Shown piece after piece: positions 51,363 to 60,400 of a stretch of DNA of 64,000 bases. Position 1 is the first letter of the stretch. Each line of letters begins with the position of its first letter. Under the pieces are notes generated by a model that had not been told where the DNA came from, made no database searches, and saw nothing but the letters and a program-made list of their open reading frames with translations. Both the position numbers and the translations under genes were made by a program. This DNA is from Oscillospiraceae bacterium (lineage in GTDB: Bacteria > Bacillota > Clostridia > Oscillospirales > Oscillospiraceae), in NCBI GenBank assembly GCA_020025275.1, contig JAHHSI010000002.1, forward strand, positions 104,603 through 168,602, written 5' to 3'.

Positions 51363-52580
51363 TTATCCTTCCTTCTCTGTTTCCTTCAATTCCACCGTCC
51401 GCACAAAGCGCCGCGCGCCCTGCTGACGGATATAGCCATCAATCTCCAGAACGGTCAGTGCCGACAGCACACGCCGCACCGGCAAGTCCGTTTCTACCGC
51501 CACATCGTCGGTGAGTTTGCCCTCCCGGGCATCCAATATACGCAAAATGCGGATCTGATCGTCGGTCATCCCCACCATATCCGTCCGCAGATCCAGAACC
51601 GGCAGCGTCTCTTCCTCGGCGGGCAGCGCCGCTTCCTGCGGTTCCGATGTCCGGGCGCCCTCCGGCCGTTCCGGCAGCGGCGTCCGATCACAGTGCAGCC
51701 GATGGGGGAAGCGGCTCTGGTAGCCCTCCAGCACATCCCAGCCGTCCATCACCAATCCTGCCCCGTCCCGGATCAGGCGGTTGCAGCCACGGCTGCTGGT
51801 GGCATCAATGGGGCCGGGAACGGCAAAAACATCCCGCCCCTGCTCCAGAGCCGTGTTGGCCGTGATCAGCGCACCGCTCCGCTCCGGAGCCTCCACAACT
51901 ACAACGCCCACACTCAGGCCGCTGATGATCCGGTTCCGCTCCGGGAAGTGGGAGCGCTCCGGCGGTGTTCCCGGCGGATACTCCGACAACAGCACACCTG
52001 TGGCCGCCACATCCTCATAGAGCCGGCGGCTGCTCTTGGGATAGACCACGTCGATGCCGCAGCCCAGCACACCGGCCACAAATCCACCGCCTCGCAAGGC
52101 ACCGCAGTGCGCAGCTGCATCGATCCCCTTGGCAAGGCCGGAGACCACGATGGCCCCCTGCCGTCCCAGCTCGTAGCCCAGTTGCTCTGCGGTCCGAACT
52201 CCATAGGGCGTACAGGATCTGGTACCCACCACCGCAACGGCGGCCTCATCGTCAAAAAGCGGCATGGCGCCCCGCCCATAGAGCAAAATGGGGGCGTCAT
52301 AGATGCTGCGCAGGCGATGGGGATAGGCCGCATCCTGTGCGGTCAGGAGAAAGATCTCCTTTGCCGCACACGTTTCCAAAATCTCCTGCACCCGATGCAG
52401 CGACTTATCCTCCAGCGCCTCGATCTGCGCCGGCGTAAGCCCCTCCACCAGACGCAGTTGTTCCGGCTCGGCGTAATAAATATCCTCCGGGGATGAAAAG
52501 TGCTCCAACAGCAGCCAGCGGCTACGATTTGTCAGCCCCTTCGCTGTACTGAGCCACACCCAGTATTTCAAGGCAGCCAT
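51363..52580 (-). CDS. dprA: DNA-processing protein DprA
   Basis: Loads RecA on single-stranded DNA entering by transformation. The 405-residue protein has an N-terminal SAM-like region, the Rossmann core with VVGTRSCTPYG, SGLAKGIDAAAH, GCGIDVVYP and FPERNRIISGLS, and a C-terminal winged helix. Located between topA and a TrmH-family gene, a frequent Firmicutes arrangement. The ATG follows AAGGGAGG. Confidence 0.95.
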   Translation of the reverse strand: MAALKYWVWLSTAKGLTNRSRWLLLEHFSSPEDIYYAEPEQLRLVEGLTPAQIEALEDKSLHRVQEILETCAAKEIFLLTAQDAAYPHRLRSIYDAPILLYGRGAMPLFDDEAAVAVVGTRSCTPYGVRTAEQLGYELGRQGAIVVSGLAKGIDAAAHCGALRGGGFVAGVLGCGIDVVYPKSSRRLYEDVAATGVLLSEYPPGTPPERSHFPERNRIISGLSVGVVVVEAPERSGALITANTALEQGRDVFAVPGPIDATSSRGCNRLIRDGAGLVMDGWDVLEGYQSRFPHRLHCDRTPLPERPEGARTSEPQEAALPAEEETLPVLDLRTDMVGMTDDQIRILRILDAREGKLTDDVAVETDLPVRRVLSALTVLEIDGYIRQQGARRFVRTVELKETEKEG

Positions 52581-52595
52581 GGTCTTTCCTCCCTT

Positions 52596-53357
52596 TTATC
52601 TCTGTCGATAGGCTTCCCACAACAACACTGTTGCGGCCACCGCCGCATTCAACGACTCACAGCGCTCCGACATGGGGATGCGGATGGTCTGATCACAAAG
52701 GGCCAGCACCTCTCCGGAAAGGCCCCGGCCCTCACTGCCGATGGCCAGCGCGGCCCGTCCGTAGTCCACGTCCCGTGCATCCACCGTGTCGTGGCGCAGC
52801 GCCGCACCGTAGAGCGGGAGGCCGCTCTGCCGCAGCACCCGGGCCATCTCCTGCACCGAACACATCCACACACGGCGGCGGAAAATTGCCCCCATGGTGG
52901 CCCGCACCGTCTTGGGGCTGTAGGGATCGGCACAGCCGGGCAGCAGCAGCAACCCGTCACAGTCAAAGGCATCGGCCGTGCGCAGCACGGTCCCCACATT
53001 ACCGGGGTCCTGTACCCCGTCCAGTACCACATAGTGCGCCCCGGGCAGCTCCACCGGGAGCTCGGCCTCCGGGATGCGGCAGGTAAATACCACGCCCTGC
53101 GGCGTTTTCATCGGGGACACGGAGGCCATCACGTCCTCCGGCACCTCCACCGCCCGGACACCGTCCGGCAGCGGCGGCAGCGCTGTACCACAGGTGCAGA
53201 CCACGGCAACCACCGATGCCCCCCACCGAAGCGCCTCTTCCAAGAGTTTGGGACTGTCGCAGAGAAATTCTCCCCGCTCCCGCCGATAGGCGGCGGAGGA
53301 GCCCAAACGCCGCATATGACTCATCAGCGCATTGCTGCGGCTTGTGATCTGCTCCAT
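52596..53357 (-). CDS. TrmH/SpoU-family rRNA methyltransferase
   Basis: 2'-O-ribose methyltransferase with a deep-knot fold, 253 residues. The knot motifs are VLDGVQDPGNVGTVLRTADAF, split here as VLDGVQDPGNVG and TVLRTADAF, then AIGSEGRGLSGEVLAL and RIPMSERCESLNAAVA. A short RNA-binding domain precedes them. The ATG at 53357 follows GGGAGAGG. The modified rRNA or tRNA position cannot be named. It opens a dprA-topA-trmFO-plsX transcription unit. Confidence 0.93.
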   Translation of the reverse strand: MEQITSRSNALMSHMRRLGSSAAYRRERGEFLCDSPKLLEEALRWGASVVAVVCTCGTALPPLPDGVRAVEVPEDVMASVSPMKTPQGVVFTCRIPEAELPVELPGAHYVVLDGVQDPGNVGTVLRTADAFDCDGLLLLPGCADPYSPKTVRATMGAIFRRRVWMCSVQEMARVLRQSGLPLYGAALRHDTVDARDVDYGRAALAIGSEGRGLSGEVLALCDQTIRIPMSERCESLNAAVAATVLLWEAYRQR

Positions 53358-53370
53358 GGTTCCTCTCCCT

Positions 53371-53415
53371 TCAAACACCAGTAGCTGACCCGGAAAACCG
53401 GCTCAGCTCACTCAT
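53371..53415 (-). other. possible 14-codon leader frame before the TrmH-family gene
   Basis: An ATG with GGAGGAGGG about 12 bases upstream opens a 14-residue frame, MSELSRFSGSATGV, that ends 13 bases before the methyltransferase ATG. It overlaps a small hairpin (GCTGA and TCAGC arms). Coding character cannot be judged at this size. The rest of 53416-53662 holds two promoters and no gene. Confidence 0.25.
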
Positions 53416-53471
53416 CTTTTTTTGCGGCCCTCCTCCAAAGGGAAGATCCGCCGCCACTAAAATTTTTCATC

Positions 53472-53500
53472 AGTATACCATAACCGGGCCGATTTTTCAA
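53472..53500 (-). promoter_or_regulatory. promoter of the trmH-dprA-topA unit
   Basis: On the minus strand TTGAAA (53500-53495) and TATACT (53477-53472) are 17 bases apart. Confidence 0.75.
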
Positions 53501-53606
53501 TAGAATGTAAATTCCTATTTATATATGTATCCTCCGCCGTGCATCTGCCCTGCTTCTCACCGGAGAAAAAAGAACAATTTATAAACTCTGCGCTCTTTGT
53601 CTGTAT

Positions 53607-53635
53607 TTGGACTGGGCGTTGATGTATACTATAAC
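53607..53635 (+). promoter_or_regulatory. promoter of the bile salt hydrolase gene
   Basis: TTGGAC (53607-53612) and TATAAC (53630-53635) are 17 bases apart, about 28 bases before the start codon. Confidence 0.7.
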
Positions 53636-53662
53636 TCATCTTGCAATGAGGAGGATGCAGCC

Positions 53663-54637
53663 ATGTGCACATCATTGAGTTATCGTCCGAACGATCACTA
53701 CTTCGGCCGGAATCTGGACATAGAGTATTCCTACAACGAACAGGTAGTCATCACCCCCCGCCGCCACCTTTTCCATCTGCGCAGCGGCGTGGATTTCCAC
53801 ACCACCTACGCCCTCATCGGCATTGCCTCCGTGATGGAGGAGGTCCCGCTGTACTACGAGGCCGCCAACGAGGCCGGACTGGCCGCAGCAGGGCTGAACT
53901 TCCCCGGCAATGCCGTCTACGCCGCCCCCAAAGAGGGCGTGGACAACATCACCCCCTTTGAGCTGATCCCTTGGATCTTGGGACAGGCCGGCACCGTGGC
54001 CGAAGTCCGCGGCCTCCTTTCCCGCATGAACCTCAGCAATATTCCCTTTTCCTCCGCTGTTCCTCTGGCCCCTCTCCACTTCATGTTCAGCGACGGGCAG
54101 GAGTCTCTGGTTCTGGAGCCCACGGCAGAGGGGCTGCAGATCTACGACGATCCCTATGACGTGATGACCAACAATCCCCCCTTCCCCTTCCATCTGGACA
54201 ATATGCACAACTATCTTAATCTCAGCCCCAGCAACGGTTCCAACCAGTTCAGCCGCCACTATCCCCTCCGCAATTATGGCGTGGGCATGGGGGCCATCGG
54301 TCTTCCCGGCGATGCCTCCAGTGCCTCCCGCTTTGTCCGCACGGCCTTCCACCTTACCAACTCCCGCAGCGCCGACAGCGAGCTGGACCACGTGGGGCAG
54401 GTTTTCCACATTCTGGATTCCGTGGCCATGCTGCGCGGCTGTACCATCACGGACGAAGGCAAGGACGATCTCACCCTCTACAGCTGCTGCATCAACGTGA
54501 CAAAGGGCATTTTCTACTACAAGACCTATGCCAACAGCCAGATCAACGCCGTTTGCCTGCACAACGAACCGCTGGACGGAGACCAGCTCATCGTCTTTCC
54601 GCTGCAGCGGGAGCCCTCGGTTCACTACGCCAACTGA
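53663..54637 (+). CDS. bsh: bile salt hydrolase (choloylglycine hydrolase)
   Basis: N-terminal-nucleophile amidase that deconjugates glycine- and taurine-bile acids. The 324-residue protein starts MCTS, exposing Cys2 after Met removal. The other expected residues are in place: Arg16 and Asp19 in FGRNLDIEYS, Asn79 in AGLNFP, Asn170/171 in TNNPPF and Arg223 in GDASSASRF. These patterns favour true bile salt hydrolase over penicillin V acylase. The ATG at 53663 follows GAGGAGG. Single gene with own promoter and terminator. No signal peptide, so it is cytoplasmic. Confidence 0.93.
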   Translation: MCTSLSYRPNDHYFGRNLDIEYSYNEQVVITPRRHLFHLRSGVDFHTTYALIGIASVMEEVPLYYEAANEAGLAAAGLNFPGNAVYAAPKEGVDNITPFELIPWILGQAGTVAEVRGLLSRMNLSNIPFSSAVPLAPLHFMFSDGQESLVLEPTAEGLQIYDDPYDVMTNNPPFPFHLDNMHNYLNLSPSNGSNQFSRHYPLRNYGVGMGAIGLPGDASSASRFVRTAFHLTNSRSADSELDHVGQVFHILDSVAMLRGCTITDEGKDDLTLYSCCINVTKGIFYYKTYANSQINAVCLHNEPLDGDQLIVFPLQREPSVHYAN

Positions 54638-54646
54638 TTTCTGCAT

Positions 54647-54686
54647 AAAAAGGGCCATGAACCCATGGGTTCATGGCCCTTTTCTC
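54647..54686. terminator. bidirectional terminator between bsh and the RCK_C gene
   Basis: AAAAGGGCCATGAACCC is followed by its inverted copy GGGTTCATGGCCCTTTT, with A and T runs at each end. Confidence 0.92.
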
Positions 54687-54693
54687 TTTGTCC

Positions 54694-55422
54694 CTACTCC
54701 TTTTCCACACAAGGGCATGGGGCGCCCGGTGCATCGCAGCGCACAAAGACATCACGGATGGATTTATGTTTGCCCAGAACCATGATGACATCATCATTTT
54801 GCAGCACGGTATCGGCCATGGCCAGACGGGCTTCCCCATTCCGGTTCTTGACCATCATCACCATCAGATTATGCCGCGAGATCAGTTCCGACTCCCGCAG
54901 CGGCACATTCTGCAGGCTGATGGGCACTTTATGCAGGTAGATATGCGCCACCACCATGGCGCCGTAATCCTCCACCAGCACGACCGGATTTTTATCTTTG
55001 CCGAACATCAGGCGGCTGCCGATGGTTTCGATCCACCGGTCAAACTTCGTTTTGAAAAACGTGGAGGTACGCACCCTGTGAAAGAGCAGCAGCACCCCCA
55101 GTAAAATCGGTACCAGTACCACCAGTGATTCCATTTCTGCCCGATCCAACGTCATAAAAAAATTGACCGTGGTCGACACGATGGTAACGGTGAAGGCATA
55201 CCCGAAAAGCATGGTGGCCCGCGCCAGACGGCGGCGGATCTTGGAGGAGACCACAGCCTCGCTCTCTCTGGTGGTAAAGCCGGAGTTGGTCAGAAGTGAG
55301 ATCACCTGAAAGCGCGCCCGCTCTTCCGTCATGCCGGTCAGGCGGAAGAAAATGGTAATAATGTCGGAGATCACGATGTACACAATAACAAAAAGGACGA
55401 ATAGAATCAACGAACTGGTCAT
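54694..55422 (-). CDS. membrane protein with C-terminal RCK_C (TrkA_C) domain
   Basis: A 242-residue protein with membrane segments at about 1-28, 68-92 and 98-115, and a cytosolic part ending in an RCK_C domain (about 150-232: VVAHIYLHKVPISLQNVPL, ADTVLQNDDVIMVLG). RCK_C domains bind small ligands such as cyclic di-AMP, so a role in ion or osmotic control is inferred. It lacks an RCK_N domain and a P-loop, so it is not itself a Trk channel. Single gene between bsh and the Bce-type permease. Confidence 0.8.
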   Translation of the reverse strand: MTSSLILFVLFVIVYIVISDIITIFFRLTGMTEERARFQVISLLTNSGFTTRESEAVVSSKIRRRLARATMLFGYAFTVTIVSTTVNFFMTLDRAEMESLVVLVPILLGVLLLFHRVRTSTFFKTKFDRWIETIGSRLMFGKDKNPVVLVEDYGAMVVAHIYLHKVPISLQNVPLRESELISRHNLMVMMVKNRNGEARLAMADTVLQNDDVIMVLGKHKSIRDVFVRCDAPGAPCPCVEKE

Positions 55423-55513
55423 GGCAGCCTCCCCTTCCTGAAGTTTCTTCTTTGCCCATCATACCACGTTCTTGGGGGAACAACAATCGAAGTTTGCCTT
55501 CCTGGCAGGCAAG

Positions 55514-55551
55514 GCAAAGACCTTGCAGGCAGAGTCCTGCAAGGTCTTTGC
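55514..55551. terminator. hairpin downstream of the Bce-type permease gene
   Basis: GCAAAGACCTTGCAGG and CCTGCAAGGTCTTTGC form a 16-bp perfect stem with a six-base loop. No clear T tract follows, so termination is likely but not certain. Confidence 0.6.
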
Positions 55552-55588
55552 TACAATGCGGCATCGTCGGATGCCCCACATCGATTCT

Positions 55589-57601
55589 CTATTCTTTTGC
55601 GCCACTGACAATGGCAAAATAGTGATTGGAGGTCAGACGGTACACCAGAGCATAGAACAGACCGAAAACGACGAAGCAGACCGCCGTGGTCAGCACCAGC
55701 AGCTTCTGATCCCACAGGTTGAAGAGCAGCAGCATCTTCCACACCACCGGGAAGGCAAAGCACAGGTGGAGTCCGGCCATGCCCAGCGGCAGGAAAAACA
55801 CCGTCAGCATCTGGGAATTGATGGTCTTGCGAATGTCCTTCTTGGTCATGCCCACCTTCTGCATGATGGCAAAACGTGCCTGATCCTCGTACCCCTCCGT
55901 GATCTGTTTATAGTAGATGATCAGCACGGCTGCAGTAAGAAATACGATGCTGAGCATAATACCCAGAAAAAACAGTCCGCCGAAAAGGCCGTAAAAATCT
56001 GCTCGCTCCACTTCCCGGCACTCCACCTGTCCGGCGGTCAGGATGTCCGCCTCTTGCAGTTCGTGGTAGATCTCGATCTGCTCGGCGGCGGGCAGGTCCA
56101 AATCAAAGGCATAGTACCAGTAGTACTGGAGTTTCCCCTCTCCGGGCGCATTTCCCAGCGATTCCAGCGAAGCCGCCTCGGCTTCCAGATCCGGCACAAA
56201 GACAAACAGGGAGGGATAGATGGTCATGGCAGCGTCACCGTTATCCACAAAGGCGTCCACCACGTCCTTTACCTGATACGTCCGGCTGCCATGCACTTGG
56301 AACGTGGGCTGTTCATACTCCGTCCGGAAAGGACAGACCAGCGCCTCTCCCTCTTCCAGTGTCCGGTTCTCCCCCATGATCCGATTGTAGTCAGAAAGGG
56401 GCACGAAAAAGGTCAGCACCACCTCGTAGGTTCCGCTTTGCGAAAAGCCCGTCAAGTCATCCTGATCGTTGTAGAGGGTCCCCCCCTGCAAAAAGCCGGA
56501 CGTAGCGATGCTGCGGTAGTCATACGGATTCTCCGGCACCGCTTTATGCTCATCCAGAATCTTCTGAATATCCTCCGTGATCTGCGCCGCTGTTCCTGCG
56601 CCCTGCACATCCCCCAGTTTCATCTCGATATTGACATCCTTGGGATAGCGGATATGGAGCGTATCCTCCGTACCCACAAACAGTGCCGTGGTGGAACTGA
56701 GCATCACCAGTACCATGGTGAGCAGAATACAGATGGAGGCAAGGCCGGCACCGTTGCGCTTCATGCGGTATGTCATGGAGGCGACACCCACAAAGTGGTT
56801 GGGCCGATAGTAGTATTTCTTATTTTTTTGCAGCAGCCGGCACAGCACCACCGAGCCGAAAATAAACAGCAGATAGGTCGCACAGATCACCATGATGACC
56901 GCCACAAAAAATACCATCAGTGCGGTGACCGGGTCTTGGATCGTTACGGCAATATAGTAGGCCGCAGCCAAGATCACAAGCCCCAGCAGACCGGCCAGCC
57001 AGTTGGCTTTCGGGGCCTTTTCCCCCTCGCTTTCGCTGCGCAGCAGCTCCACCGGTTTACTCAGTGAAATCTGGCGCAGCGCATCGAGGAACAGCAGCAG
57101 GAAGATGCCGCCAAAGAGCAGTAAGGAGGAGCGCACGCCCTCCGGAGAGACCGTGAAGTCCAGCCGGACCTCTCCATCCATCAGGTTGATGAGCATCAGC
57201 TCAAAAAGCTTGGAAAAAGCGATGCCCAAGGTCACGCCACCCAGCAGCGCTACCGCCGCCACGATGAGGGATTCCCAAAAAAGGATGCGGCTGATGTTCC
57301 GTTTCCCCATGCCCAGAATGTTATACAGGCCAAACTCCCGCTTCCGCCGCCGCAGCAAGAAGGAATGGGAGTAGAATAAAAAGAGCACCGAAAAAACAGC
57401 GATCACATGGCATCCCATCCCCAGCATAGAGCAGATGGTAGCTGCGCCGGGCATCTCATCCAGCGCTGTGGACTTAGAGAGAAAATAGACAATATAATAC
57501 ATCATCACCATGCCGATGCAGGTCATGATATAGGGCGCATAGATCTTTTTGTTCTTGGCAATACCGTCCCAAGCCAGTTTAGGGTAAAAGACCATTTTCA
57601 T
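55589..57601 (-). CDS. Bce-type ABC transporter permease (FtsX-like)
   Basis: Permease of an antimicrobial-peptide detoxification and sensing transporter (BceB/YxdM/VraG class). The 670-residue protein has ten membrane segments with the typical large outer domain between segments seven and eight (about 310-510). It begins KMVFYPKLAWDGIAKNKKIY, as family members do. It overlaps the ATPase gene by 4 bases. Together with the intramembrane-sensing kinase it should both sense and remove cell-wall-active peptides or bacitracin-like agents. Confidence 0.93.
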   Translation of the reverse strand: MKMVFYPKLAWDGIAKNKKIYAPYIMTCIGMVMMYYIVYFLSKSTALDEMPGAATICSMLGMGCHVIAVFSVLFLFYSHSFLLRRRKREFGLYNILGMGKRNISRILFWESLIVAAVALLGGVTLGIAFSKLFELMLINLMDGEVRLDFTVSPEGVRSSLLLFGGIFLLLFLDALRQISLSKPVELLRSESEGEKAPKANWLAGLLGLVILAAAYYIAVTIQDPVTALMVFFVAVIMVICATYLLFIFGSVVLCRLLQKNKKYYYRPNHFVGVASMTYRMKRNGAGLASICILLTMVLVMLSSTTALFVGTEDTLHIRYPKDVNIEMKLGDVQGAGTAAQITEDIQKILDEHKAVPENPYDYRSIATSGFLQGGTLYNDQDDLTGFSQSGTYEVVLTFFVPLSDYNRIMGENRTLEEGEALVCPFRTEYEQPTFQVHGSRTYQVKDVVDAFVDNGDAAMTIYPSLFVFVPDLEAEAASLESLGNAPGEGKLQYYWYYAFDLDLPAAEQIEIYHELQEADILTAGQVECREVERADFYGLFGGLFFLGIMLSIVFLTAAVLIIYYKQITEGYEDQARFAIMQKVGMTKKDIRKTINSQMLTVFFLPLGMAGLHLCFAFPVVWKMLLLFNLWDQKLLVLTTAVCFVVFGLFYALVYRLTSNHYFAIVSGAKE

Positions 57602-58362
57602 TGTCTCTCACCACCCGTTGCAAGCATGGTCAGCGTATCGGAGATCATCTGATAGAGCTGCTGACTGGTATTCTCGCCACGGTAGATCTGGTGGAATACC
57701 TCGCCGTCTTTGATGAACAGCACACGGCTGGCATGGCTGGCGGCTTTCACGGAGTGGGTAACCATCAAAATGGTCTGGCCCTCGGCATTGATCTGGGAGA
57801 AAAGGCGCAGCAGCTCATCGGTAGCCCGTGAGTCCAGGGCACCGGTGGGTTCGTCGGCCAAGATCAGCTTGGGGTTCGTGATCAGCGCACGGGCCACAGC
57901 AGCACGTTGTTTTTGACCGCCCGACACCTCATAGGGATATTTTTTCAACAGCTGATCGATCCCCAGCTGCCGGGCAATGGGCTGCAGCCGCTCCTCCATC
58001 TCTCCGTGCGGTCTGCCCGCCAAAACCAGCGGCAAATAGATGTTGTCCTCCAGGGTAAAGGTGTCCAGCAGGTTGAACTCCTGAAACACAAACCCCAGAT
58101 TATCCCGGCGGAACTGGGCCATGTGGGACTCCTTGATCTGCGCCAGCTCCATCCCCTCCAGCCGCACGGTGCCGGCCGTCGGCTTATCCAGTGCCGCCAG
58201 AATATTCAGCAAGGTGGTCTTACCGGAGCCGGACTCACCCATAATGGCTACATACTCCCCCTGCTCTACGCAGAAGGACACGTTTTTGAGCGCCTCCACT
58301 TTGTTTCCGCCAAAGCGAGTCGTGTAGATCTTCTGTACACCGCTCACATCCAAAATACTCAT
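57598..58362 (-). CDS. Bce-type ABC transporter ATPase
   Basis: ATPase of the peptide detoxification transporter, 254 residues. Walker A GESGSGKTTLLN, signature VSGGQKQRAAVARAL, Walker B LILADEPTGALDS and the H-loop MVTHSVKAA are all present. The ATG at 58362 follows AAAGGAGG; a GTG one codon earlier is also possible. It is the first gene after a probable BceR-type regulatory site. Confidence 0.94.
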   Translation of the reverse strand: MSILDVSGVQKIYTTRFGGNKVEALKNVSFCVEQGEYVAIMGESGSGKTTLLNILAALDKPTAGTVRLEGMELAQIKESHMAQFRRDNLGFVFQEFNLLDTFTLEDNIYLPLVLAGRPHGEMEERLQPIARQLGIDQLLKKYPYEVSGGQKQRAAVARALITNPKLILADEPTGALDSRATDELLRLFSQINAEGQTILMVTHSVKAASHASRVLFIKDGEVFHQIYRGENTSQQLYQMISDTLTMLATGGERQ

Positions 58363-58394
58363 CACAAAAATCCTCCTTTGGAATTTCTGTTCTG

Positions 58395-58469
58395 ATTATA
58401 GCAAACGGGGGATCTGCATCGCCATGGATTCGGCTTACAAATCCCCCTTCAAATCTAACACTTTTGTAA
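58395..58469 (-). promoter_or_regulatory. BceR-like box and -10 element of the transporter genes
   Basis: The box TAACA-CTTT-TGTAA (58456-58469) fits the TNACA-N4-TGTAA pattern described for BceR-type regulators. On the minus strand a TATAAT -10 element lies at 58400-58395 with no good -35 box, as expected for an activated promoter. A further inverted CTTACAAA / TTTGTAAG pair spans the same region. Confidence 0.6.
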
Positions 58470-58473
58470 GAAT

Positions 58474-59463
58474 TTATTCCACCTGCAGGTCCCGCTGCTC
58501 CAGATCGATGGTCACGCAGGTCCCCTGATCCACCTGTGAGGCAACGGTGATCCGGTGTCCCAGATTGGTGCAGATCCGCTTGCACAGATAGAGCCCGATG
58601 CCGCTGGCTTTTTTATCCATGCGCCCGTTATAGCCGGTAAAGCCGTTTTCAAAAATGCGGGGGAGGTCTTCCGCTGCGATCCCGATGCCGGTATCGTAGA
58701 TGCACAGCTTCTTCTCCGGTTCCAGTGTAATGGCAATTTCTCCCGACGGCGTATACTTCAGCGCATTGGACAGCAGCTGTTCAACAACAAAGGCCATCCA
58801 CTTTTCATCGGTAATGACGGTGGCGTGGAGCGGCTCATACCGCAGGCGGAGTTTCCGGTCGATGAACTCGCCGGCAAACTTCTTCACCGTTTGGCGGATG
58901 ATCCCGTCCAGGTCACAGGCTCGAATAACATAATCCGTACTGTCGGTATTCAGACGCAGGAAGGTCAGCACCATATCCACATACTGCTCCACCCGCAAAA
59001 GATCCAACGACAGCTTCCGTGAGAGCTCGCTGTCCTCATTTTGCAGGTGCAGGCGCATGGAGGCAATGGGGGTCTTGATCTGATGGGCCCATACGGTATA
59101 GTAGTCCACCATATCCTCGTATTTCTGCCGGGCAAGGCCCCGCTCCTGCTGATACTCCCGCACGATAGCGGATAGGATCTGCTGATAATCCTCATCGTCG
59201 ATCCCCGCCGCATCCGGCAGCGTCCCCGTCATAACATCCGTGATTCCGGAAATGCTTTGCAGCAGATCGTGGCGCTTTTTCACACGCCGAAGGTCCAGCA
59301 GCATCGCCGTCAGACCCAGCAGCAGGCAGAGCATGGCCGGATAAGCCACCGCCTGCACCGGAAGGTGATAGAGGGCAAAGGACAGCATAAAAAGAAGGGT
59401 GCAAACCCCCAATATGGTGAGCAGCCGCCACCGCTCTTTGAGATACCGTATCCAAAGTTTCAT
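58474..59463 (-). CDS. Bce-type intramembrane-sensing histidine kinase
   Basis: Sensor kinase of the BceS/YxdK class, 329 residues. Two membrane segments (about 13-33 and 37-57) are joined by an outer loop of only a few residues, so it senses through the transporter. The H-box is VWAHQIKTPIAS; the ATPase domain has LLSNALKYTPSG, YDTGIGI and ASGIGLYLCKRIC. The ATG at 59463 follows GAGGAG and lies 12 bases after the response-regulator stop, in the same operon. Confidence 0.93.
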   Translation of the reverse strand: MKLWIRYLKERWRLLTILGVCTLLFMLSFALYHLPVQAVAYPAMLCLLLGLTAMLLDLRRVKKRHDLLQSISGITDVMTGTLPDAAGIDDEDYQQILSAIVREYQQERGLARQKYEDMVDYYTVWAHQIKTPIASMRLHLQNEDSELSRKLSLDLLRVEQYVDMVLTFLRLNTDSTDYVIRACDLDGIIRQTVKKFAGEFIDRKLRLRYEPLHATVITDEKWMAFVVEQLLSNALKYTPSGEIAITLEPEKKLCIYDTGIGIAAEDLPRIFENGFTGYNGRMDKKASGIGLYLCKRICTNLGHRITVASQVDQGTCVTIDLEQRDLQVE

Positions 59464-59474
59464 CCCGCCGCTCC

Positions 59475-60149
59475 TCAATTCTCAATCAGATATCCCACGC
59501 CGAATTTCGTGGTAATGAACTCCTGCAAACCCGCTGCATCCAACCGCTTGCGCAGTCGATTTACATTCACCGACAGGGTATTCTCGTCAACAAAACTGTC
59601 GGTCTCCCAGAGCTGCTCCATCAGTTTTTCACGACTGACGACCTTCCCCTTATTCTTCATCAGCGTCAGAAGAATACGAAACTCATTTTTGGAAAGCGGG
59701 ATCCGCTCCTCCCCATAACTGAGCGTGTTGTCTCCGGTATTCAGCAGAGCGCCCCGATGCTCCAGCACCGGAACCGTGGAGGAGAAATCGTAGGTCCTGC
59801 GGAGCATCGCCTGCAGCTTGGCCATTAAAACGCTTTGGTCAAAGGGCTTGGCAATGAAATCGTCGCCGCCCATGTTCATCGCCATGATCATGTTCATATT
59901 ATCTGCGGCCGAAGAGATAAAAATAATAGGCACTCTGGACACCTTCCGGATCTCCCCGCACCAGTGATAGCCATTGAAAAAAGGCAGCGAAATATCCAGC
60001 AGCACGATGTGCGGATCAAACTGTGCAAACTCCGCCATCACCGCTCGGAAGTTCCGAACACAGCAGACCTCCAGATCCCACATCTCCGCCTGCGTCTTGA
60101 TGGCCTCTGCGATCCCCTTATCATCCTCTACGATCAACAGCCGATACAT
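59475..60149 (-). CDS. Bce-type OmpR-family response regulator
   Basis: DNA-binding partner of the intramembrane-sensing kinase, 224 residues. Receiver domain with VEDD, phospho-acceptor Asp in IVLLDISLPFFNG, Ser in ISSAA and Lys in FIAKPFDQ; C-terminal winged helix with LSKNEFRILLTLM and GVGYLIEN. It should bind the BceR-like box before the transporter genes. Confidence 0.94.
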   Translation of the reverse strand: MYRLLIVEDDKGIAEAIKTQAEMWDLEVCCVRNFRAVMAEFAQFDPHIVLLDISLPFFNGYHWCGEIRKVSRVPIIFISSAADNMNMIMAMNMGGDDFIAKPFDQSVLMAKLQAMLRRTYDFSSTVPVLEHRGALLNTGDNTLSYGEERIPLSKNEFRILLTLMKNKGKVVSREKLMEQLWETDSFVDENTLSVNVNRLRKRLDAAGLQEFITTKFGVGYLIEN

Positions 60150-60306
60150 ACCCTTACCTCCCTCGTCTTTTCCACATAGATGTGTTTATGATAGCACATT
60201 GCCCCGCCTTTTTCCACCTATGTCCCGATAAAGGGGACATTCCGCCCCCACCCGGTGCTCCCTCTGGCCGGTCTGGTTGCCCCGCTTCTTTTCTCGGACA
60301 AGCAAA

Positions 60307-60344
60307 ATACCGCCGTCCTTCCCCAACTGGAAAGGCGGCGGTAT
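60307..60344 (-). terminator. terminator of the WXG100-type cassette
   Basis: ATACCGCCG(T)CCTT pairs with AAGG-CGGCGGTAT, and TTTTGC follows on the minus strand. The stretch 60150-60400 holds no other supported feature. Confidence 0.65.
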
Positions 60345-60400
60345 GAAGGGCGCAAGCCCTTGTGGCCATGGCGATCCTTTCAACGCTGCACGCCAACCGG

